Counted from the stretch's first letter, positions 17,701-25,354 are shown. The stretch is 53,460 nt of DNA from Rhodopirellula europaea 6C (GCF_000338295.1 NZ_ANMO01000040.1:1-53460); one strand, 5' to 3'. The notes: a model not told the origin generated them from the sequence alone. Numbers and translations are program-made.

Positions 17701-18287
17701 GTTATCGCATCACCGACAAATTTGTTCGCACCTACTTGGCGCGTGTCTTCGACAACCCATCGAAGGTCTTTCCCGAACCGATTTTGCGTCCCGAAAAACA
17801 GGACCAAGATTCGTTCGCCGATGGCGTGCTGCAAATTTCCGAAGCACAAGCTCGTGTTGCTCAGAACTACTTTGGTGATTCTGGCTACGAACTGGCGTGT
17901 CCACCGCTGCGTGCGGCACTGGACATCATGGTGCACGGCGAACACAACGGCAAAACGATCGACGATCCCGAAGTACGCCAGCTCTTTTCGCGAGAATCGC
18001 TGCTCAGCAGTGACTGGTATCGCCGTCGCCTCGACGCCAAGCAGCAACGCGATATCGCTCACTGGAAATCGATGCAGCAGCGATTGCAATCGTTCATGGA
18101 CGATCCGCTGAACACCGATGCGACGGAACGGTTGGACATGAAAGCCCAATACGAATATGCGACCCAACAACGCCAATTGGCCGAGTCGGGAGACTATATT
18201 GCATCGTTGCAGGGAACCTTGGGCGTCGACCCGATGTCGCCGTCACCCAATGACCCTGTGATGCTGGACCGGTTGGCCAGCGTCTAG
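14754..18287 (+). CDS. Probable PPi-type phosphoenolpyruvate carboxykinase (1177 aa)
   Basis: A 1177-aa soluble protein. Its length and an internal set of PEPCK-like motifs point to the pyrophosphate-dependent type (PEP + CO2 + Pi to oxaloacetate + PPi), described as a ~130-kDa enzyme in Propionibacterium and Entamoeba. The motifs seen are Lys348-Lys349 followed exactly 20 residues later by His369, like Lys244 and His264 of GTP-PEPCK; a P-loop VSGGGKSEIS with Ser498 and Lys502, like SACGKTN; and LVDDIF (Asp531-Asp532), like GDDIAW. The remainder, including the C-terminal 350 residues, matches nothing I can name. Ribosome-binding site ggagag. The family assignment is from memory plus this alignment by eye; many databases would call it hypothetical. 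A PEPCK of this kind could feed the citrate synthase encoded in the same window. Confidence 0.7.
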   Translation: MALLREPTELQRALSWDRMLAATPEQRQRLQNYLSFQLALAGLMPPGEEDQERPDAAFPREMLDSFRERNAILRQHQPPIDQRIEAFLASYFGDEVGDEPLKLPSRSLNLDRHGMARELSMPLGGNKFENDQVKSYRCFNGVLNNPRADRRTTAGTFHVVEGGLPIPGDKRVVPKNVFVNLFRAAMQPPAADMELPYTHNSPHPAESWVSLMLRPLVAPGVPGYSESKSMETRFFVPGNYVSNLDFVESIFGNAGDPLIAACDAGLDAKHWSGHTGCVILATHLTQLTKKELGLPHYDDATERQRHDRMCWQDETERYNDGGAFKLTCRNSDGVVVTLIADNYYGYCKKEVKTQLSYAANLMGNAEEEHAGGAIAFASYSLGDEFQVNSRLYNGQTFADVAKRYGDFIDVQPEGYGIDRIHPSVIYIPEDALATLRERCIRWTDSSGKEQSIPLSPDEIYIAPSGYKIQLEKHPSAPSWRLIGTVGEGVFCHKPCTVSGGGKSEISKSLRDYMLYGPIFVKDHEIDFQLVDDIFSKDYGSRWSDSYTGRTDYSERSSRKVLDPNRSLGSVIKLLTPSPEYNDDYNAWLKSIPEHVYALALIIKRFAGPGVGDDWRESFGVDIVNGSPGHELKIGSRPLVGTYLRVGLENSQWRTFKLRQDFIASSKVQREDDISASIVVPAGSIGDVGSTVAEAPSYKFVENCEYRLFQRPDDAVHRGLDKQTESDLAAPGNFISNFEPLTSQQARDIIRDAIEFDKFTGPMEDLLLTAAASEDGYVVSTANPRLVDGKPTKNPRYLQDRPDLASPRATYVAMRGIQLHRKLGTDDAVLTPVGAVLSGRRNNPPDAEAGIRSLAVYSPLHYQELPELIMDYVCSLTGKSPSTTGAGSEGALTKGPFNALHPAVDLNAVIVSMILTDLGGFSTPAGHVGPNLEVGHDISLLIPEVWCRMTAEERDPRRMIEDGMLEKVEDFDHNGKMIPASRLGYRITDKFVRTYLARVFDNPSKVFPEPILRPEKQDQDSFADGVLQISEAQARVAQNYFGDSGYELACPPLRAALDIMVHGEHNGKTIDDPEVRQLFSRESLLSSDWYRRRLDAKQQRDIAHWKSMQQRLQSFMDDPLNTDATERLDMKAQYEYATQQRQLAESGDYIASLQGTLGVDPMSPSPNDPVMLDRLASV

Positions 18288-18315
18288 CCCGCCATCCCCG
18301 CTCCTGAGTCTACGC

Positions 18316-19008
18316 ATGTTTCGTCCCCACCTGCTGCTACTGTCCGCCGTCGTTTCACTCGTCCCCGCCCTCTCGATCCAATCGATCGTGAAGGCGGACG
18401 ATGCCTCTAAAAACGCGTCCGCACAAGAAACCGGATTTGTTTCCTTGTTCGACGGCGAGTCACTCGACGGCTGGAAAAAGTCGACCGAGAACCCGGACAG
18501 CTGGCAGGTTGAAGACGGAATGCTCGTCTGCAAAGGCGAACGTTGCCACCTCTTCTATGTCGGTGACCTGGCTCCGCTGAAGAACTTCCACTTCAAAGCC
18601 GACGTGAAAGTGATGCCCGGCAGCAACGCCGGAATTTACTTCCACACCCAATATCAAGAATCAGGCTGGCCCAAATTTGGCTACGAATGCCAAGTCAACG
18701 TCAGCCACAAAGACCCCAAGAAAACCAGTTCGCTCTACGGGGTCGAAAACATCGACGCGGAAACGCTTGCGGCCAATGGCATTAGCGACAGCGAATGGTA
18801 CACGCAAGAAATCATCGTCCGCGGCAAACACATTGAACTGAAAGTCAACGGAAAGACCCTGGTGGATTTCACCGAACCGAGCGACCAAGAAGCCTTCTCA
18901 GATCGCTTCGAACGCCGGTTGGGCGAAGGCACGTTTGCCTTGCAAGCCCACGACCCACAAAGCATCGCCTACTTCAAAAACCTGCGAGTCAAACCACTCG
19001 ATGAGTAA
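18316..19008 (+). CDS. Exported DUF1080 (3-keto-disaccharide hydrolase-type) protein
   Basis: A 230-aa protein with a signal peptide (LLLLSAVVSLVPALSIQSIV). The mature protein is a single DUF1080 domain, a concanavalin/laminin-G-like beta sandwich: GFVSLFDGESLDGWK at the start, WQVEDGMLVCKGE, the central NAGIYFHTQYQESG, a polar loop, and FALQAHDPQSIAYFKNLRVK at the end. DUF1080 proteins are abundant in planctomycetes; some cleave 3-keto-glycosides and others probably bind carbohydrate. Its stop overlaps the purD start by 8 bases, an odd pairing of an exported protein with a purine gene. Confidence 0.9.
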   Translation: MFRPHLLLLSAVVSLVPALSIQSIVKADDASKNASAQETGFVSLFDGESLDGWKKSTENPDSWQVEDGMLVCKGERCHLFYVGDLAPLKNFHFKADVKVMPGSNAGIYFHTQYQESGWPKFGYECQVNVSHKDPKKTSSLYGVENIDAETLAANGISDSEWYTQEIIVRGKHIELKVNGKTLVDFTEPSDQEAFSDRFERRLGEGTFALQAHDPQSIAYFKNLRVKPLDE

Positions 19009-20314
19009 ATACAACGTGTTGATTGTTGGCTCTGGTGGACGTGAACATGCCCTGGCATGGAAAGTCAAACAGAGCCAGCACGTTCAAAATGTTTTCGTTG
19101 CCCCCGGCAACGCCGGCACCGGGATGGACGCGACCAACGTCGACTTGGATCCGGCCGATCACGATGCCGTGATCCAATTCGCGAAAGAGAACAACGTCGG
19201 CTTGGTCATCGTCGGTCCCGAGGCACCCTTGGTCGCAGGTTTGGTCGATGCGTTGACCGACGCCGGACTGCGTGCCTTTGGCCCCAGCAAAGCGGCATCG
19301 GAACTAGAAGGCAGCAAAGTCTTCTGCAAAAACCTGCTGCGATCCGCTGACATCCCGACGGCAGACTACCGTACCTTCCGCAGTGCCGACGACGCATCGC
19401 GGTACATCAAAGATCGATTCAGCGAACCCACCGATCCCGTCAATGTCGTTGTCAAAGCCGATGGTTTGGCCGCCGGAAAAGGCGTTGTCGTCTGCGACAC
19501 TCGCAGCGAAGCGTTGGAAGCAATCGACCGCATCGCGGCTCGCAAAGAGTTCGGTGCCGCGGGCAAAGAACTGATCATCGAAGAACGTTTGACGGGCCCC
19601 GAAGTCAGCGTGCTGGCAATCACCGATGGTGAAACGATCGTCACGTTGCCGCCCGCGCAAGATCACAAGCCCGCCAACGATGGCGACACCGGTCCCAACA
19701 CCGGCGGCATGGGCGCCTACTGCCCGGCACCCGTGTTGGACGAAGAGACCCTGGCGAAAGTCGAATCGAGCATCCTGGTCCCGGTCGTTCACGCGATGAA
19801 ACGTTCGCGTCGTCCGTTCAAAGGCGTGCTGTACGCGGGTTTGATGCTCACCCCCGCCGGTCCCAAAGTGTTGGAGTTCAACGTTCGTTTCGGCGACCCC
19901 GAATGCCAACCGTTGCTAATGCGTTTGAAGACCGACCTAGTCGAAGTCATGCAGGCCGTCGTCGATGGCAAACTGGAAGAAACCGGTCCACTCGAGTTCG
20001 ATCCGCGACCCGCCATTTGCGTTGTGATGGCCAGCGAAGGCTATCCGGCTGATTACGAGAAAGGCCACGCGATCACCGGCATCGAATCAGCCGACAAGAT
20101 GGAAAACGTCAAAGTCTTCCACGCGGGGACTCAGCGTGTTGACGGCGAAGTCGTCAACACCGGCGGACGCGTGCTAGGCGTGACCGCAATGGGCGATTCG
20201 ATCAGTGCCGCGAAATTGCAGGCTTACAAAGCCGTGCGTGAGATTCGTTGGCAAGGTGCTTGGTGCCGCAAAGATATCAGCGACAAAGCACTCGCCACCG
20301 CGGCCAAGGCTTGA
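19001..20314 (+). CDS. purD: Phosphoribosylamine-glycine ligase (GARS)
   Basis: A 437-aa cytoplasmic ATP-grasp enzyme, second step of de novo purine synthesis: phosphoribosylamine + glycine + ATP to GAR. The start is ATG 19001, inside the end of the DUF1080 gene, because it yields the conserved N-terminus NVLIVGSGGREHALAWK. Other motifs: GPEAPLVAGLVDAL, FGPSKAASELEGSK, VVKADGLAAGKGV (ATP-grasp), EERLTGPEVSVLAITDG, PNTGGMGAYCPAP and LEFNVRFGDPECQPLL. The length and C-terminal domain are normal. No other pur gene is adjacent; the nearest purine gene is the PNP about 14 kb away. Confidence 0.97.
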   Translation: MSKYNVLIVGSGGREHALAWKVKQSQHVQNVFVAPGNAGTGMDATNVDLDPADHDAVIQFAKENNVGLVIVGPEAPLVAGLVDALTDAGLRAFGPSKAASELEGSKVFCKNLLRSADIPTADYRTFRSADDASRYIKDRFSEPTDPVNVVVKADGLAAGKGVVVCDTRSEALEAIDRIAARKEFGAAGKELIIEERLTGPEVSVLAITDGETIVTLPPAQDHKPANDGDTGPNTGGMGAYCPAPVLDEETLAKVESSILVPVVHAMKRSRRPFKGVLYAGLMLTPAGPKVLEFNVRFGDPECQPLLMRLKTDLVEVMQAVVDGKLEETGPLEFDPRPAICVVMASEGYPADYEKGHAITGIESADKMENVKVFHAGTQRVDGEVVNTGGRVLGVTAMGDSISAAKLQAYKAVREIRWQGAWCRKDISDKALATAAKA

Positions 20315-20403
20315 ACCCGCGAAGACGCAATCCACTGCGAACGTGGTGAATGAGACACGAATCCTCAACTGATGAATTCGACGTTCCATCCGCCATGTTT
20401 TCG

Positions 20404-20463
20404 TAGGTCGTGCAGTTTTTAAGTGCTGTGTTCGTGACGTCTTGCGAACCCCGCCCGCGCAGG
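20404..20463 (+). repeat. Dispersed repeat module A (about 60 bases)
   Basis: Begins taggtcgtgcagtttttaa and ends gaaccccgcccgcgcagg. A related module starts at 53401 with the same opening and the same gaaccccgcccg ending, diverged in the middle. Confidence 0.75.
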
Positions 20464-20464
20464 A

Positions 20465-20521
20465 GGTCGTTCAGTTTTGAAGTGCCGTGCTCGCAAGGTT
20501 GAAATCACCCTCCTGAACGCA
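20465..20521 (+). repeat. Dispersed repeat module B (57 bases)
   Basis: Runs from ggtcgttcagttttgaag to accctcctgaacgca. The copy at 53344-53400 is the same length and differs at one base in my reading (cgttcag against cgtgcag). Confidence 0.85.
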
Positions 20522-20631
20522 GTTGGGGAGGGTCGGAATGCGAGCGTTCAGCGAGAATTCCGGGGAGGGTAGTGCGCGCCCTTTCCCGTGCTCGGCCCTC
20601 ACCCTCGCGTACGCCTGAACGGCGTCGCTCG

Positions 20632-20662
20632 ACCTCTCCCGAAACTTCGTTTCGGGAGAGGT
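20632..20662 (-). repeat. Perfect palindromic hairpin (copy 3, inverted relative to 7929)
   Basis: acctctcccgaaac, loop ttc, gtttcgggagaggt: a perfect 14-bp stem. The adjacent 45 bases upstream are the reverse complement of the flank at 7960-8004, including gcgtacgcctgaacggc. This is the best-preserved copy in the window. Confidence 0.8.
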
Positions 20663-20756
20663 ACGGTGTGCGAAAGCAGCGTTAATACCTTTATCAACAA
20701 ACTGCACGACCTCTTCGCTCGGGGTGATTGAGCAAGTCCTGGTACCTCTGCTGATC

Positions 20757-21461
20757 TCAGTGATTCAGCAAACCGGGCGTGTCTTTTTGCGTGACTCGCC
20801 GGAAAATGTCCTGCAACAGGATTTGTTCCAGCGTCGTGTCGCGTCCCAAGGGAATCCATCCGAGAGTTTGCGGATTGTCGTCGAAGTCATCCACACGACT
20901 GGTGCGTGAACCATCGTGACGTTGTCCGGCGGTGGTTTCGGTCGCGTACTGAGTTCGATCGGTGTCTTCCAAGTCCTTTTGGACGATGATCTCGACGGAA
21001 TAGCCGTTCGAGTGCGGACGAACATGGACGATCGCTCGGCGTCGGATGGATTGCAGTGTGCTTTGCAAACGTTCGAATCCGGGCGAGCTGTCTTTCCGCC
21101 ACGGTTCCAAAATGGAACCACCGACTTTGTAGCTCGTTTCGAGTCGACCTTCGAGAACGGCACCAGGTTGATTGACCACCGGTTGCTCCCGAGAGATCCG
21201 AAACACGTCGTCCACCGCGTCGACCACCTGCAACCACAGGAAGTCAGCCGGAACGGGCGGTAGATCCAACGGATTGGGAACGTACTGCGGCGGCATGTCG
21301 GTTCCAAGCCGATACGCAAGTTGCCCACAACCGGCCGACATCAAGGCCAATCCGCAAAGGACCAACCACTGCACGCGAAAGGTACAGCGTTGGTGCTGGG
21401 TTCGGTGGTGACAAACGCGTTGATTCCGAGTCGAGCGATGTCGTGATGCGCAATTGGCCAT
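20757..21461 (-). CDS. Predicted lipoprotein of unknown function
   Basis: From ATG 21461 the protein is 234 aa. A lipobox, LALMSAGC, puts the lipidated Cys at residue 45 and leaves an unusually long basic start; a GTG at 21374 would give a more normal signal peptide and 205 aa. After the Cys comes a Pro-rich linker (PPQYVPNPLDLPPVPADF), then an alpha/beta region with SREQPVVNQPGAVLEGRLET and IVHVRPHSNGYSVEIIVQKD. I do not recognise the domain. It follows the parvulin isomerase gene by 5 bases on the same strand, so the pair is an operon and both products act outside the cytoplasmic membrane. A role in outer-membrane or envelope protein handling is inferred. Confidence 0.82.
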   Translation of the reverse strand: MANCASRHRSTRNQRVCHHRTQHQRCTFRVQWLVLCGLALMSAGCGQLAYRLGTDMPPQYVPNPLDLPPVPADFLWLQVVDAVDDVFRISREQPVVNQPGAVLEGRLETSYKVGGSILEPWRKDSSPGFERLQSTLQSIRRRAIVHVRPHSNGYSVEIIVQKDLEDTDRTQYATETTAGQRHDGSRTSRVDDFDDNPQTLGWIPLGRDTTLEQILLQDIFRRVTQKDTPGLLNH

Positions 21462-21466
21462 GCCGC

Positions 21467-22636
21467 CTACCTTTGCATCGCCGGTCGAGCAGACACCTGG
21501 ATCAACGGTTTTGCTTCCGGGAAATCGTCGGGATAGAACGACCAGACTGGAACACGTTGGCGAACCTCGACCATCACGTTTTCTTGGTCCGCACGAATTT
21601 TTTGCTGACGAAGAATATCCGAGATATCGTCTTGCAGCTCTCCAACCGGAGTCACTCCAGCGTCTTCGCGTTCCAAAACTCGAATCACATGGAACGCATT
21701 CGTGTCCTCAATAATGTCGCTCAGCTTTCCAGTTGGGAGCGAGAAGATATTCTTATCCAGGACAGTCGAAACCAAAGAACCTTGGTTCGTCCAATCGTGC
21801 AATCCACCTGAACTCGCGAATGGTTCTTCACTCTTGGCTTTCGCAACCGCTTGCACGTTTCCTCCGTACAACGCTTCTTGAAACATGTCGGTGATTGCCT
21901 TCATCGCCGCATCACGGGTTGGATGATTGCTGAACATGACCGTCAGCTGCTCCCAACGAGCCCGAGCTTTGTGTTCGTATTCGGATTGATGTTCCTGGTA
22001 GTACCGCACAATCTCGGAAAGCGAGACCGAGGGATCTTTGTTGACCTTGCTGCGGATGTACAAGCTGCCCAGCATCTGGTCCATGAATTCGCGTTGGCGG
22101 AATGCGAGCGACGATCCTTCTTTGCGAAGAAGATCATCGAGTTCCGCCTTCGAATCCACATTGGCTTTTTTCATCAGCCCGGGTAGTTCCGTTTCATAGA
22201 ACATCTGACGAGCCTTGGCGGCCATCGTCGCTTCCGCTTCACGGCGTTTGTCCGCAGCAGCGGTTCCAACTTGTTCCAACAGAAACGCTTCGCGAAGCAT
22301 TCGACTTTGAATGGTTTGGACGAGCAGGCTGCGAGTCATCCGCAACTTCACGTAGTGCAGCTCGTCCTCCGGCACTTCTCCACTGGCTTGCGAGAGCATG
22401 CGAGAGAGCTGAGCATCCACGCGTGGTTTCAGCTCGCCAAGCAGAACTCGTCCTTGTCCAACAACGGCCATGACGGTCGCCGGATCGGTGGGAAGCGGTA
22501 TTTTCTTTGCTTCTTCCACTTCTGCGGGGGAGGGCATCTGCGCATGCACACGCGGCACAGCCATGGCGGTTACCCCAATCACCAACGCAATCCAAGCGAA
22601 ACAACGAGGGACAACGTGATGGCAGGGCGAAGGCAT
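21467..22636 (-). CDS. Exported parvulin-type peptidyl-prolyl isomerase (SurA/PrsA-like)
   Basis: From ATG 22636 the protein is 389 aa; a TTG at 22663 would add nine residues ahead of the signal peptide (FAWIALVIGVTAMAVPRVHA). Residues about 35-220 are a helical chaperone region like the SurA N-domain, beginning with VMAVVGQGRVLLGELKPRV. The parvulin domain covers about 235-350, with RARWEQLTVMFSN, a central AVAKAKSEEPFASSGGLHDW, and NAFHVIRVLEREDAGVTP. It would assist folding of exported proteins. It is first in a two-gene unit with the lipoprotein gene and divergent from nadC, with about 210 bases between starts. Confidence 0.88.
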   Translation of the reverse strand: MPSPCHHVVPRCFAWIALVIGVTAMAVPRVHAQMPSPAEVEEAKKIPLPTDPATVMAVVGQGRVLLGELKPRVDAQLSRMLSQASGEVPEDELHYVKLRMTRSLLVQTIQSRMLREAFLLEQVGTAAADKRREAEATMAAKARQMFYETELPGLMKKANVDSKAELDDLLRKEGSSLAFRQREFMDQMLGSLYIRSKVNKDPSVSLSEIVRYYQEHQSEYEHKARARWEQLTVMFSNHPTRDAAMKAITDMFQEALYGGNVQAVAKAKSEEPFASSGGLHDWTNQGSLVSTVLDKNIFSLPTGKLSDIIEDTNAFHVIRVLEREDAGVTPVGELQDDISDILRQQKIRADQENVMVEVRQRVPVWSFYPDDFPEAKPLIQVSARPAMQR

Positions 22637-22849
22637 GGTGACCCCAATTCGCAACGGAAACAAATGAATAAGTTCGGCTTGTAGAGAAATCGAACGCGCA
22701 TTGGCAACCGCGATTTAGCGACAATCGATGGATGAACAATAGTTTTCCCTCGTATATCGACTCGGTGTCGCATTGCTGGCACCGTCACCAGGCGAAACAA
22801 TGCGTGAAACCCTGACCGTGAAACCGCTCCACTTCGATTGAAACCAGCC

Positions 22850-23785
22850 ATGGATTATCGCCCTGTCCAACTCGACGACGCCCTGGAAAACGACCTGCGG
22901 CAATTGGTTCGTCTTTCGATCGCAGAGGACTTGGACATCGCCGTCGACTGGACCACGGTCGCCATGATCGCACCCGAACGCCGCGGTGCCTGCCAGATCG
23001 TCCCTCGATGCACCGGGATCGCGGCGGGGATCGCTTTGGCACCGTGGATCGTCGATGAGTTCGATGCCGATTTGGAAGTCAAGGTTTTGATCGACGAGGG
23101 TGCTCCATTGGTTCCCGGAGAACCGATCGTGCGGCTTTCAGGTTCGGCCAGGGATCTGCTGACCAGCGAACGCGTCTTGCTCAACATTCTTTCGCGACTG
23201 TGCGGGGTCGCGACATTGACCGGACGATACGTCGAAGCGATCGGCGAACACACCGCTCGACTGTATGACACTCGCAAAACGACGCCCGGTTGGCGACGGC
23301 TCGAAAAGTATGCGGTGCGTTGCGGCGGTGGCCACAACCATCGCACCGGCCTGTACGATGGCTTTCTGATCAAAGACAACCACCTCGCTCTCGGTCGCAG
23401 CGAGAACGATCCATCCTCCAAATTGACTGCTGGCGAAGCGGCGACTCGAGCCGTTGCGATGCGGGGTGCCAGCGTCAATCAACTGGTTGCCCCACCGATG
23501 GTTGAAATCGAAGTCGATACCCTGGAGCAATTTGAACAAGTCGCCACGACCGGCATCGACATTGTCTTGCTGGACAATTTTTCGTTGGAAGACCTTCGCC
23601 GCGCGGTGGCTCGACGAGATGAGCTGGGCGTGACACTCGACTTGGAAGCATCAGGAAACGTCACGATCGATACGATCGGCAACGTCGCTGCGACTGGCGT
23701 GGACCGAATCAGCAGTGGAGCTTTGACGCATCAAGCGACGTGGTTGGACCTGGGGATGGACTGGCTCGACGGGTTCGCGACCTAG
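22850..23785 (+). CDS. nadC: Nicotinate-nucleotide pyrophosphorylase (quinolinate phosphoribosyltransferase)
   Basis: A 311-aa cytoplasmic enzyme that joins quinolinate and PRPP to give nicotinate mononucleotide, CO2 and PPi in de novo NAD synthesis. Conserved residues appear in order: EDLDIAVDWTT, ERVLLNILSRLCGVAT, TRKTTPGWR, KYAVRCGGGHNHR, LYDGFLIKDNH, VEIEVDTLEQ, DIVLLDNF, LEASGNV and DRISSGALTH. ATG 22850 and TTG 22838 are both possible starts, and neither has a good ribosome-binding site. No nadA or nadB is nearby. Confidence 0.96.
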   Translation: MDYRPVQLDDALENDLRQLVRLSIAEDLDIAVDWTTVAMIAPERRGACQIVPRCTGIAAGIALAPWIVDEFDADLEVKVLIDEGAPLVPGEPIVRLSGSARDLLTSERVLLNILSRLCGVATLTGRYVEAIGEHTARLYDTRKTTPGWRRLEKYAVRCGGGHNHRTGLYDGFLIKDNHLALGRSENDPSSKLTAGEAATRAVAMRGASVNQLVAPPMVEIEVDTLEQFEQVATTGIDIVLLDNFSLEDLRRAVARRDELGVTLDLEASGNVTIDTIGNVAATGVDRISSGALTHQATWLDLGMDWLDGFAT

Positions 23786-23842
23786 TGTTGGGGAAATCAG
23801 GCCGTTGGTAGCGGTCATTCACTTCCTCTTTGTACACCGACC

Positions 23843-25354
23843 ATGCCGTCAACTCACTCGGACGCTCCGCCTGCATCGTCGAAGTCCGCCGATTCACCTC
23901 AATCGGTGTCCATCCTGGGCAGCCGGCACTGGTATGACTTCGTTCAGCCGTGCCTGGATTCGGCATCGATTTTGGCATCCTTGGTGATGGTCAAATTCGC
24001 TGCGAGAGGTCATGTCGACGATGCATCGTTCGCGATGGGTTTGATCGCGGTCATCGTGTTCTTTCTCAGCAGCCAACTGACGGGACTGCAGCGGGGCGAC
24101 CGCCGCGCCTGCACCGACAGCGAAATCATTCGAGTGCTGGCAACATGGACGATGACGATCCTGGTTCTAGGAGTCATCGCCTTTGCCACTCGCTACGGAC
24201 AATACTTTGCCCGATCCGTGATTCTGTCCTGGTGCGTGCTTTGTCCCGCCATGATCGGACTTTCACGAATGTGTTTGCGAATCGTGCAATTCGGATTGCT
24301 TCGTCGCGGGGTTGGTGTTCGACGAGTCGCCATTGCAGGCTGCAATACCCTCGGACATCAAACACAATCCAATATCGAATCGGACTCATCGCTCGGTCTG
24401 CAATTCGCCGGCTTCTACGATGACCGCAATTTCACTCGCGAAAAAAGCGACAATGGAAGTGGCGAAACCGGCAGCAATGATTCAGATGAACTGAACTCAA
24501 TCGAATCCGAACCAGCGGTCTCACTGCAAGGCGATTTGAATGACCTGATTGCTGCGGCACGTTCGGGCGAGATTGAAACGGTGCTTGTGACCCTTCCCAT
24601 GCGAGCCGAAAAGAGAATCCGATTTCTGCTGGACGAACTGAGTGACTCGACCGCATCCGTCTACATCGTTCCCGACTTTTTCGTGTTCGAACTGCTTCAC
24701 GCTCGCTGGACCCAAGTCGGCGGTCTGCCGGCGGTCAGCGTCACCGAATCGCCGATGTTCGGCATCGACGGTGTCGCGAAACGGGCGGCGGATTTGATCA
24801 TCGCGACGGCCGGATTGCTCGCGATTTCTATTCCGATGTTGCTCATCGCGGCGGCTGTCAAACTGACATCGCCCGGTCCGGTGTTTTTCCGTCAACGTCG
24901 CTACGGTTTGGACGGCCAAGAAATTCGCGTTTGGAAATTCCGCTCCATGACGACCTGCGATGATGGTGCGGTCGTCAAACAGGCCACCGCCAACGATTCG
25001 CGGATCACTCCTCTGGGAGCGATCCTCCGGAAAACCAGCCTGGACGAACTCCCCCAGTTGTTCAACGTGATCGAAGGATCGATGTCATTGGTCGGACCGC
25101 GGCCTCATGCGTCCGCACACAACGAACAATATCGCGGTTTGATCCGTGGTTATATGATGCGGCACAAGGTCAAACCGGGAATCACCGGCCTGGCCCAGGT
25201 CAACGGCTGTCGCGGCGAAACAGAAACGGTCGATAAAATGGAACAACGGATCCATTTCGATCACCAATACATTCGCTCTTGGTCGTTGTTGCTCGATATA
25301 AGAATCCTGTTCCGAACGCTGCTTGTCGTTTGGAAACAACCCGAAGCGTACTGA
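23843..25354 (+). CDS. Polyprenyl-phosphate sugar-1-phosphate transferase (WcaJ-like)
   Basis: A 503-aa membrane enzyme that starts exopolysaccharide repeat assembly by moving a hexose-1-phosphate onto undecaprenyl phosphate. The N-terminal half has four or five membrane segments (for example FAMGLIAVIVFFLSS and MTILVLGVIAFATRYG), then a nucleotide-fold-like domain (RRVAIAGCNTLGHQ). The C-terminal catalytic domain is clear: KRAADLIIATAGLLAIS, SPGPVFFRQRRYG, WKFRSM, LRKTSLDELPQLFNV, SMSLVGPRPH and KPGITGLAQVNG. A Ser/Asp/Glu-rich insert of about 30 residues (around residue 205-232) interrupts the middle domain. No other exopolysaccharide genes are adjacent, so it stands alone. Confidence 0.94.
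   Translation: MPSTHSDAPPASSKSADSPQSVSILGSRHWYDFVQPCLDSASILASLVMVKFAARGHVDDASFAMGLIAVIVFFLSSQLTGLQRGDRRACTDSEIIRVLATWTMTILVLGVIAFATRYGQYFARSVILSWCVLCPAMIGLSRMCLRIVQFGLLRRGVGVRRVAIAGCNTLGHQTQSNIESDSSLGLQFAGFYDDRNFTREKSDNGSGETGSNDSDELNSIESEPAVSLQGDLNDLIAAARSGEIETVLVTLPMRAEKRIRFLLDELSDSTASVYIVPDFFVFELLHARWTQVGGLPAVSVTESPMFGIDGVAKRAADLIIATAGLLAISIPMLLIAAAVKLTSPGPVFFRQRRYGLDGQEIRVWKFRSMTTCDDGAVVKQATANDSRITPLGAILRKTSLDELPQLFNVIEGSMSLVGPRPHASAHNEQYRGLIRGYMMRHKVKPGITGLAQVNGCRGETETVDKMEQRIHFDHQYIRSWSLLLDIRILFRTLLVVWKQPEAY

Larger units (their letters stand above)
20405..20712 (+). mobile_element. MITE-like element, 308 bp with perfect 14-bp inverted ends
   Basis: The left end aggtcgtgcagttt (20405-20418) is exactly the reverse complement of aaactgcacgacct at 20699-20712. 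Between them lie module A, module B (20465-20521), a gagggt-bounded palindromic block (about 20510-20575) and the REP-like hairpin with its flank (about 20585-20662). There is no transposase frame, so movement would need an enzyme supplied elsewhere. No clear target-site duplication is seen: the outer bases are cgt on the left and ctt on the right. Placed between purD and the lipoprotein gene, where it breaks no gene. Confidence 0.55.

Noticed and set aside
20404-20521. Modules A and B considered as a short CRISPR-like array
   Set aside because: The two units differ from each other over most of their length, have no uniform spacers and no cas genes are present.
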